This document shows positions 10,022-22,218 of a DNA stretch of 22,218 nucleotides, one piece after another (position 1 is the stretch's first letter; each line of letters begins with the position of its first letter). A model generated the notes under the pieces. The model worked only from the letters and a program-made list of their open reading frames with translations. It had not been told where the DNA came from and made no database searches. Source of the stretch: Mnemiopsis leidyi (Eukaryota > Ctenophora > Tentaculata > Lobata > Bolinopsidae); NCBI GenBank assembly GCA_000226015.1, contig JH153057.1, positions 26,788-49,005 of the forward strand, read 5' to 3'. Made by a program: the position numbers and the translations under genes.

Positions 10022-10080
10022 TTGTCGCGGTGATACCCGACTCACGCAGCTAGAACGGTAGATGGATATAATCTCGTAAA
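10022..10080 (-). mobile_element. Ultra-short insertion element, 59 bp, with 8-bp target duplication
   Basis: The 8-mer CCGACATC occurs at 10014-10021 and again at 10081-10088, exactly flanking a 59-bp insert that is absent from repeat copy B, where the single 8-mer (as GATGTCGG) is at 21587-21594. On the minus strand the insert begins TTTACGAGATTATATCC and ends GGGTATCACCGCGACAA. The ends are imperfect inverted repeats (TTTACGAG against TTGTCGCG). It matches the elements at 10552-10623 and 20680-20756. Confidence 0.85.
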
Positions 10081-10254
10081 CCGACATCCTGCCCCTGAAA
10101 AACGTGCCCCGGAGCACTGTTACCCAGAGTTTAGCTCCACACCAGACAACTTCCTTTGGGTAAGTGCTTGGTCGCTGGGGCAAAATACGTGGGAAGAAAA
10201 CGTTATGGGGAAGGACGAAGGGAACCGTTCCGGTCGTGTGAACGAGCGATCAAT

Positions 10255-10353
10255 ATGAGTGACAGTAGTGGTGACGAGTATGTGCCTATAACTGGTTCTC
10301 GAGCTGACGCTGACTTAAAGTTAACTACTCCGACAGAAGATTCTCCTTCCTAA
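10255..10353 (+). pseudogene. Short conserved frame of repeat copy A (MSDSS-DEYVP peptide)
   Basis: A 32-codon frame starting MSDSSGDEYVPITGSRA. Copy B encodes MSDSSSDEYVPISGSRA at the matching place on its minus strand. After this the two copies differ in frame because copy A has 16 extra bases after the GSRA codons. An acidic Ser/Asp/Glu N-terminus of this sort could be the start of a transposase or other element protein, the rest of which is missing from both copies. I do not recognise the family. Confidence 0.4.
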
Positions 10354-10468
10354 TACTGAGTTACGCTGCGTTTTAAGTGTAGAGCCACTGCCAATAGATC
10401 ATCTAAAAATTTTTAAGTAATCTGGTGACAATTGTACGATTAGAAACAGTTACTGTTAGATAGTTGTT

Positions 10469-10843
10469 GACGGGCGCCAGAGCAGGGCGATGCCAGGCCA
10501 GAAAATAGTGTGTGAGAGCGCGTGATGGCCGCAACGGAAGGTTATCAACCTTTGACGAGATTATCTCCGTTCTATCGTTCAGCTTTGAGCTGCATGAGTC
10601 GGGTATCAGTATCACCGCGACAAATCAACCTACAATATTTGTAGGGGGCTACGCGGCCCCCGATAAGATACAGGGTCCATATTAGTATTACCTGTCCTTG
10701 TCAGGCCTGCTGCCGCGGCAGCCCTGATAAGGGAGTTTGCCCACATCTGCACAACAATGCGGACTTTGTAGGTTGATAACCTACTGTCGCGGCCATCACG
10801 CATTTCTGGCCTGGCGAAATTCTAGACGCGCATCGCCCGTTGA
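10469..10843. repeat. Inverted pair of a ~75-85-bp repeat around a hairpin-rich core
   Basis: Left arm 10469-10551 is the inverse of right arm 10768-10843; both carry GGTTGATAACC, GGCCATCACGC, a TTTCTGGCCTGGC block and ATCGCCCGT or a close variant. A third copy is at 21137-21207. The core has GC-rich palindromes (GGGGGCTACGCGGCCCCC and CTGCTGCCGCGGCAGC). The left arm is interrupted by the ultra-short element at 10552-10623. This is probably the end region of the 1.1-kb repeat family or a separate fold-back element nested in it. Confidence 0.65.
10552..10623 (+). mobile_element. Ultra-short insertion element, 72 bp, with 8-bp target duplication
   Basis: ATCAACCT at 10544-10551 is repeated at 10624-10631, flanking a 72-bp insert that starts TTGACGAGATTATCTCCGT and ends GTATCACCGCGACAA. 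Repeat copy B has the uninterrupted site, with a single AGGTTGAT at 21139-21146. The insert matches the 59-bp and 77-bp elements at both ends and differs mainly in the middle (TTCAGCTTTGAGCTGC region) and by a small GTATCA duplication near the right end. Confidence 0.87.
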
Positions 10844-10845
10844 TG

Positions 10846-10887
10846 CGTATTACAACGCTATGACTCCGTATTACAACGCTATGACTA
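10846..10887 (+). repeat. 21-bp tandem duplication
   Basis: CGTATTACAACGCTATGACT followed by C, then again the same 20 bases followed by A. A simple two-copy duplication beside the repeat arms. Confidence 0.85.
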
Positions 10888-11129
10888 CGAGAAAAATTTC
10901 TTAACAGTTACACCGGACAATTTCAGCTGTCCCAGAGGTCTGTAATTCACGACTTTATTCCACACGAAGTTTGCCTTGCGTTAGGGGCTTCGCGGCAGCA
11001 GGTTAGGCAACGTCTGACAACACGAAGTTTGAATAGTTCAACAAAACTGCTAGCTCGCCCCAGAAGTCTCCATAGAAGTTGAAATCCGGTGGCTCCTAAG
11101 CTCAGCCCTCTTTTGCACTACCTGAAATA

Positions 11130-11397
11130 GGGGTCGATCACATATGACGTCATCACCTAGAGGAGGAGGGGCCGGGGTTTGACAAATGATGGACGGGGGG
11201 GGGGGGTGGGGGGGTTTGACAAATGATGATGTCATCAGAAATTTTTAAGGATTTACAGGACTTTTTTTGAAACTTTCTATCAGAATTTTACACAGAGGGG
11301 AGATTTTCAAGAAAAAAATTCGTGTTCAGAAATCTGGTGAAATACTGTGTTTTCACGGATTACCGAGAATTTGCTGACGTCATATGTGAACCACCCC
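11130..11397. mobile_element. 268-bp MITE with CATATGACGTCA ends and ATA target duplication
   Basis: The left end GGGGTCGATCACATATGACG and the right end (reverse complement GGGGTGGTTCACATATGACG) form terminal inverted repeats of about 26 bp with few mismatches, followed by TCATCA / TCAGCA. ATA flanks both sides (11127-11129 and 11398-11400), a 3-bp duplication compatible with the PIF/Harbinger type though not its usual TWA. Inside, GGGGTTTGACAAATGATG occurs twice around a G tract (12 G, T, 7 G at 11195-11214) that may form a quadruplex. No coding capacity. Confidence 0.75.
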
Positions 11398-11400
11398 ATA

Positions 11401-11955
11401 GTCAACTGACCGATTATCTTAGTTCTGAAGGATATTAAATGAACTTCTCTACATTTGCTATTTTTCTTAACGCCTAATGAGGGTACTTTAACTTAAACTT
11501 GAAGTGATACCGATGCGATTGGATTTTACTTTTAGGATTTTATTTTTTTCGGAGTGCAGTGCTTCTTATAAAGTTAAAATTATAATTCTTCTGTATCTTC
11601 TGTGTATAATTCTTTCAGCTTCGTTTCTTCAAAGTTTATACTTTTATCTTATTTAACTTCTTTAATGACCAGTAAAACAGAAAACTAAAATAGAGAACAA
11701 TTAAATAATCTTAAAATAAAATTACATTTGGTCTCAGCCAAACAAAAAACACGGGTTCGAATTATAGCAAGAGCTGCATTGCTACTGTACAGATAGCTAG
11801 TTGAAAATAGCTGAAATTTTGTTAACTACATGAACAGTTTAATGAGGTTTCAGCCAATAAAAAGTAGCGAATATCAAAAGGTCAACTGGAGTCAACTGTG
11901 AGAAATTGTCTTAATTGTGTCAGTTTCTGAATCGTGGAGCAGGGATGAACTTTCT
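11401..11955. other. 3' flank of DDX39B, no gene seen
   Basis: AT-rich sequence just downstream of the DDX39B stop on the minus strand. It should contain the 3' UTR. No other open frame, structured RNA or transposon end was recognised. Confidence 0.5.
11539..11544 (-). promoter_or_regulatory. Candidate polyadenylation signal for DDX39B
   Basis: AATAAA on the minus strand about 410 nt after the DDX39B stop codon. Distance and strand fit, but other AT-rich hexamers exist nearby. Confidence 0.35.
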
Positions 11956-18096
<6,141 letters not shown>

Positions 18097-18549
18097 TTTA
18101 GAGATTAACTTTGCTATTGATTAAGTATTAGGTAATAAAGATAATGTACAGTAAGCCTGTGGGTGGAACGCTAACAAGAAAATTTAAGCATAGAGAGAAC
18201 ACGAACTTTATCAACAATTTGAAATGAATAGATATAACAAATCGTAGAATCAAGTGTCCTCAAATCGGTGTGAGTTGAATTGATTATGTACAAAACCTTC
18301 AATAAATTACAAAATAAGTTCTCAATCAGATAGACGCTTTAAAGCATCGAATTCCACATGTTACGTGACGTCGTGACATTTCTGATTGACTAAACAATCC
18401 TTGAGCAAATGTCTCAGTGCATGAGCTCGAGCACAAAATTCATCACTTAACAACTTATCAACTGATTCCAGTCTCAATCTCATGAATGAAAATCCTTTAT
18501 TCGTATAAATGTATTAGAAACCTAACAGAGTAGCATCTGACACTTTGCC

Positions 18550-18926
18550 TCAAACTTTAGACAAGAAGAACCTAGTTTCTTTAAAGCGTTCTGGCTTAGA
18601 ATGTTCAGGATAGTGTTTGGGATCGCCACACAATTTTCCTTTCAGAGGGTCGTAGTTGGCCATGATGAATGCTCCTGTCGCCGTCCAGAGTGCAAACCAG
18701 ATGACTGGAGCTTGCCTAGAGTTATTACAGAGTTAGATAAGAAAATCATGACCGGGAAAGCGCAAGCAAAATTAGCTTATTTAGCGTTCAATTAAAGAAA
18801 ATTTTAAAAGGAAGTAAAATTTCCAACTCACGTTGTGCTATATTTCTTAACGATCCATGTGCTGTCCCACTGCAGGGGTCCGTAGAATTTCTTCAAGCCC
18901 TGTACGATTAAATACCGTACAAGCAT
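18550..18926 (-). CDS. Small single-pass membrane protein, unrecognised, two exons
   Basis: Exons 18926-18832 and 18715-18550 (donor AAC/GTGAGT, acceptor CTCTAG) give an 86-residue frame. It starts MLVRYLIVQGLKKFYGPLQW, passes through a hydrophobic segment APVIWFALWTATGAFIMAN (about residues 34-52), and ends with a polar tail including CGDPKHYPEHSKPERFK. Size, one transmembrane segment and basic, aromatic-rich N-terminal part resemble small accessory subunits of mitochondrial inner-membrane complexes, but I cannot match it to a named one. The reading rests on two good splice signals and an uninterrupted joined frame. It is upstream of and co-oriented with DDX39B, with 453 bp between stop and start. 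The start could lie further upstream if another exon exists. Confidence 0.6.
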
Positions 18927-19048
18927 GCTAGAGAAAGGTGTCGAGGTTAGGATGACAATTTCAACCACTTTAAAATTCAACAAAATAAACGGGTTAACAA
19001 GATGAAAGATTAATGATCGATATCGGAGCTAAGTCGAATAATTGGTTC

Positions 19049-19170
19049 CCGCACTATATAGCTAAAAAACTATTTAGCTAAACGCACTTTATAGCCTAAC
19101 CCTAACCCTAACCCTAACCCTAACCCTAAATTAGGTTTTAGCTATATAGTGTTTTAGCTAAATGGTGCGG
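19049..19170. mobile_element. 122-bp inverted-repeat element carrying a (CCCTAA)6 telomere-type array
   Basis: The ends CCGCACTATATAGCTAAAA and (reverse complement of the right end) CCGCACCATTTAGCTAAAAC are inverted repeats; each arm contains two variants of ACTATWTAGCTAAA. In the middle, 19095-19130 is six uninterrupted copies of the metazoan telomere hexamer. A single extra TTAGG on the other side (19131-19135) mirrors the array. No target duplication was clear and there is no coding capacity. Confidence 0.75.
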
Positions 19171-19368
19171 CTACCTCATTGGGTTCGTATAACAATTACA
19201 GTTTGACTTCTCAACCAGTTAGTGTTTGGTAGGGTACTGAATTACGGATTATGGCCATGAGTATTGCTGACGCAGTTAAACGTTGACGTTAGATATAGAT
19301 CGACTTCCCAAAAATGCAGAATATGCATCTCAACGTAGTACTTTTAAATAGAATTTAAATTTTGTAAA

Positions 19369-20330
19369 TTAAGTTTTAATCCTTCGATCTATCATGGATA
19401 CAAACTTATCAATAATATTCACAGTAAGTGGTTTGGCAATCGACTTCTCGATTGAGATTGTGGACAAGCTCCTTAGTCTCTCGTCAGCCATAGTCGACCA
19501 AAGACGATTTTTGATCAAGACGAATTTTAGTGCCGAGAAACTTCGTTCAGCAGATGAGACTGTGAGTGGTATCGTCAAACAAAGCTTAGCAAATTTGGCA
19601 AACTGGTCAGTGGATGTCGCTTCATGTAACTCGAGATTAAAGTGTTGACTGACGACAAGTGCTCCAGGATGTGGTCCTGACGAAACACGGCCGTTTGCTG
19701 CATCCTTAAGGCTGGTAGGTTCAAGAAACAGATATGTATAAGGAGAATTCTGTAGATGGGAGAAAGCCTCCTCCAGGAAATTCGATCTGAAGTAAGCAAA
19801 GTGTTTAACCTTTGACAGGGCCAAGAACTTAAACTGTTCAATCCCATTGAACCTGTCTCAAAGACAACGAAGAAGTTAGTCAATTACCTCCTTTAGAAGA
19901 CGCTGTGTTTCGTCTTTATGGGACAGCCCAGTCTCCCTACTAGAAACTCCATGGAAATGAGCATAGATTCGGTTCCTCTTCCCCTTGTTTATTGTCGGAG
20001 GTACAAACTGACACTATCGATTGATAAAATTTATTAGAGTGGCAGATGTCCCACGGATAGAATTTTGGCAATCCTCGACTGCGGAACCTGCCCAGCCGAT
20101 TTCTAGCTTCTGAGATTGAAGCATTTTATTAAGTTCGCCAGTTTGAGCAAACTTCTGTTCAAAGTCTTCAAGTTAATAATTGAATTCAAAGCTTTCCAAT
20201 CGATCAAGAAAATCGCCTGAAACAGACGATTCTTTAAACTTCAGGCCAGTACTATTAACGATGTTTGAGAAAGTCTGAATATAGAAGTCAATGCTGTTTT
20301 AAATTTCCATAACTTGCCACGGACTTGTGC
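19369..20330 (-). pseudogene. Decayed hAT-family transposase (ZMYM1-like)
   Basis: The C-terminal part (about 19824-19369) is open and ends with the hAT dimerisation region LCLTIPLTVSSAERSFSALK and then LRSLSTISIEKSIAK. Before it comes RFNGIEQFKFLALSKVKHF. Further upstream on the minus strand are fragments typical of ZMYM1-like hAT proteins, FVPPTINKGKRNRIYAHFHG and KMLQSQKLEIGWAGSAVEDC. These are broken by in-frame stops (after KEVID, after INR, after EFNY) and the last piece lies in a different frame. The N-terminal zinc finger and most of the RNase H-like core are missing. No hAT-type terminal repeats were located. It is most simply a dead DNA transposon copy; use as a host exon cannot be excluded because an acceptor-like GAGACAG precedes the open part. 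Confidence 0.8.
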
Positions 20331-20679
20331 TTTCGTATCAATTTCCTAAACACTGATTCCCTATGAAACTAAAGCCTTCACCGCTATATGTTGGAAAGTA
20401 TGAAGTACAGCACTCATGTTATATATTACCAATAATGTAAAATATTTATAACATAACATAATGCTATTGTGAGGACAGTGAGAATTAAACTACCTTAGAG
20501 CGGAGCCAATGGATAATGCAAGTGTAGCTTGGAGTATCGCAAGAATATGATGAACATACAAAACCAGTGCAAAAAAAGTTTTTGAATTAGCGCTCGACTT
20601 TACCAATAACATAAAAGCCATTGCAGTGCGCGCGCAATTTCAGTAATCCAAAATCCAGCGTTTGTGGTTTGGCGTTCAG

Positions 20680-20756
20680 TTGACGAGATTATATCCGTCT
20701 AACGTTCTAACGAAACGTTCAGCTTTAGCTGCGTGAGTCGGGTATCACCGCGACAA
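20680..20756 (+). mobile_element. Ultra-short insertion element, 77 bp, with 8-bp target duplication
   Basis: GCGTTCAG at 20672-20679 is repeated at 20757-20764. The insert starts TTGACGAGATTATATCCGTC and ends GGGTATCACCGCGACAA, and is the longest of the family. Its middle holds the extra CTAACGTTCTAACGAAACG-type sequence that the 59-bp copy lacks. The end repeats TTGACGAG and TTGTCGCG (inverted) match the other copies. Confidence 0.85.
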
Positions 20757-20783
20757 GCGTTCAGCGTTGCCATGGATTTCAAC

Positions 20784-20840
20784 TTGACGAGAAGATATCC
20801 GTGCGTGAGTCGGGCAACACCTCGGGTAACACCCCGAAAA
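20784..20840 (+). mobile_element. Diverged or internally deleted copy of the ultra-short element
   Basis: It starts TTGACGAGAAGATATCCGTG and continues GCGTGAGTCGGGCAACACC, matching the family start and its GCGTGAGTCGGG block with the whole middle missing. The right end is altered (CACCCCGAAAA in place of CACCGCGACAA). GATTTCA flanks both sides (20775-20781 and 20841-20847), a near-match to a target duplication. Confidence 0.6.
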
Positions 20841-21136
20841 GATTTCACGTAACCAGATGCTTATATCTTGTACGGCCGCGCTTCGAATGAGGGTCGGACA
20901 TAGTCAAACAATTTACATCGCATCGCGCACAAGGCAGCTAACATGATACGCGCTATGGTGGTGCGCGCAAAAGAACTTAGTTGTTGTATAAATCCTCATT
21001 GCTTCAAAGGGGACCAGGCCGTAAAAAAGTCATCCATTTAACCGAGTGCTTTCGCCGCTCGTGGCGGCTGCTGCGCAGCCACTTCCTGGAGGCGCGCGCG
21101 ACGCGCGTAAAAGGGCTCTGGTTAAGTTAGAGCATT

Positions 21137-22218
21137 GTAGGTTGATAACCTACTGTCGCGGCAATCACGCGCTCTCACACATTTCTGGCATGGCATCGCC
21201 CGTCAACAACTATCTCATATCTAACTGTCGCTAATCGTACGATTTGCGATTGTCACCAGATTACTTTAGATGATCTGTTGGCTGCACGACTAAAAAACGC
21301 AGCGTATCCCAGCATTCGGAAGGAGAATCTTCTGTCGGAGTAGTTAGCTCGAGAACCAGAAATAGGCACATACTCGTCACTACTACTGTCACTCATATTG
21401 ATCGGAATCGCTCGTTCACACGACCAGAACGGTTCCCGTCGTCCTGCCCCACAACATTGTTTTCCCACGTATTTTGCCCCAGCGACCATAACACTAACCC
21501 AAACGAAGTTGTCTGTTGTGGAGCAGGACGTCAGTGGGGCTAAATCTCTGGGTTACAGTGCCCTGGGGCATGTTGTTCAGGGGAAGGATGTCGGCCATTA
21601 TCCAGAACAGGAACCCCACTTCTACCAAGACTGAATACAAACGGGACTATAACTCCGAAATATTTTTCGGTCAACTGAGGGCACGCGAAGGCAGCTCAAC
21701 GTTAGTGACTCACATTTTCTCGTGCTAAAGATTTCTTCTATACACCAGGTAAAATGGCACAAGAATAGGCAGCTAGATGTCCAATAACGCAAAAGATTGG
21801 GGACAATGTAGACAAATATATCAGCAATTGAAAAATAAGAACGTGTTTACAAACAATACGCAGCTTGGGAAAGCAGTTTAAGGATAATGCTGCAGTACAA
21901 ATTATCGATCAAAGGAAGGAACATAATACAATTCGGTTATTTCTTATTCTTATTTAAGTATAAATAATTCAACTACATATTTGTAATAAACGAAAACATT
22001 TCTGTAACGTTAACTTAAGTATATTAAGAGTAAATTTTCACATCTTTCCAAAGAATGTGAGTTAAATGTCGTTAAATGATGCATCATGTAAAAGGAAAAA
22101 TAAGAGAACTCTCAAGATGCCGCCATAGTTTCGACAAAGATATAAGTTTAACTTTGCCTATCTATATCCCACCAAAAACACTACGACTATAGTGGGGACT
22201 GTTTTATCTATTTTAACA
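21137..22218 (-). repeat. Copy B of the ~1.1-kb dispersed repeat, cut by the window end
   Basis: Reverse complement matches copy A (9382-10545). It lacks both ultra-short insertions and so preserves the empty sites (21587-21594 and 21139-21146). It carries its own small differences, for example an extra TGACGTCCTGCTCCA-type stretch near 21515-21535 and missing bases after the GSRA codons. To its left, about 20850-21130 is unusually GC-rich, with hairpins such as GCGGCTGCTGCGCAGCC and GCGCGCGCGACGCGCG and a TATAAA at 20988-20993; this may be more of the same element. Confidence 0.85.
21253..21396 (-). pseudogene. Short conserved frame of repeat copy B (MSDSS-DEYVP peptide)
   Basis: A 47-codon frame starting MSDSSSDEYVPISGSRA, continuing NYSDRRFSFRMLGYAAF and stopping soon after SSKVIW. 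The first 17 residues match copy A except two conservative changes (Gly/Ser and Thr/Ser). The frame extends upstream without a stop to VAGAKYVGKQ, also shared with copy A (VAGAKYVGRK), so the true start could be earlier. The family is not recognised. Confidence 0.4.

Larger units (their letters stand above)
9382..10545 (+). repeat. Copy A of a ~1.1-kb dispersed repeat, inverted relative to 21137-22218
   Basis: Read on the plus strand this segment matches the reverse complement of 22218-21137 nearly base by base, with small indels and by-eye identity in the high eighties percent. Landmarks in both: GATAAAACAGTCCCCACTAT, ACTATGGCGGCATC, TTGATCGATAATTTGTACTG, TTGGACATCTAGCTGCCTAT, GGATAATGGCCGACAT, and a short conserved frame beginning MSDSS. 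Copy B runs off the window, so the true outer end may lie left of 9382. This copy begins about 230 bp after the ALG10 stop and contains one ultra-short insertion (10022-10080). It looks like a non-autonomous or decayed DNA transposon, but no transposase domain is recognisable and the superfamily cannot be named. Confidence 0.85.

Noticed and set aside
11050-11235. Proline-rich minus-strand frame
   Set aside because: It is the translation of the G tract and the MITE end, not a gene.
20680-20756. Reading the ultra-short elements as tRNA or other small RNA genes
   Set aside because: No cloverleaf and no A/B box pair; the middle varies in length and content between copies, and the exact 8-bp flanks point to insertion instead.

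Overview
The window looks like nuclear DNA from an invertebrate animal. Genes are split by short GT-AG introns, intergenic DNA is AT-rich and full of small repeats, and one repeat contains a TTAGGG-type telomere array. The proteins recognised (RPS10, NAA50, RPS26, ALG10, DDX39B/UAP56) are clearly metazoan-like. The species cannot be fixed from the sequence alone.

Layout. Positions 1-750 hold the 3' end of an unrecognised plus-strand gene. Positions 750-2300 are intergenic, with a tRNA-headed SINE, a partial copy of its body and a LINE reverse-transcriptase fragment. From 2319 to 9148 four plus-strand genes lie head to tail, separated by only 237-321 bp: RPS10 (four coding exons, with a probable C/D snoRNA in its last intron), an intronless NAA50-type acetyltransferase, RPS26 (two exons) and ALG10 (eleven exons). 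From 9382 a repeat of about 1.1 kb begins, and an inverted copy of it runs off the right end of the window (21137-22218). Between the two copies, on the minus strand, lie a small unrecognised membrane-protein gene (18926-18550) and DDX39B (18096-11956, ten coding exons, the last only 14 nt). DDX39B introns are inflated by fold-back and tandem repeats. A decayed hAT transposase lies at 19369-20330.

Most notable is a set of ultra-short mobile elements (59, 72 and 77 bp), each flanked by a perfect 8-bp target-site duplication. Two of them sit inside one copy of the 1.1-kb repeat, while the other copy has the matching empty site with one copy of the 8-mer. This is direct evidence within the window that sequences of about 60-75 bp have moved as units. 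A fourth, more diverged copy lies nearby.

Functionally, the host genes are housekeeping: small ribosomal subunit proteins, N-terminal acetylation, the last glucose addition to the dolichol-linked glycan, and mRNA splicing/export. The co-oriented packing on the left could reflect compact spacing or polycistronic transcription with trans-splicing; the sequence alone does not decide.
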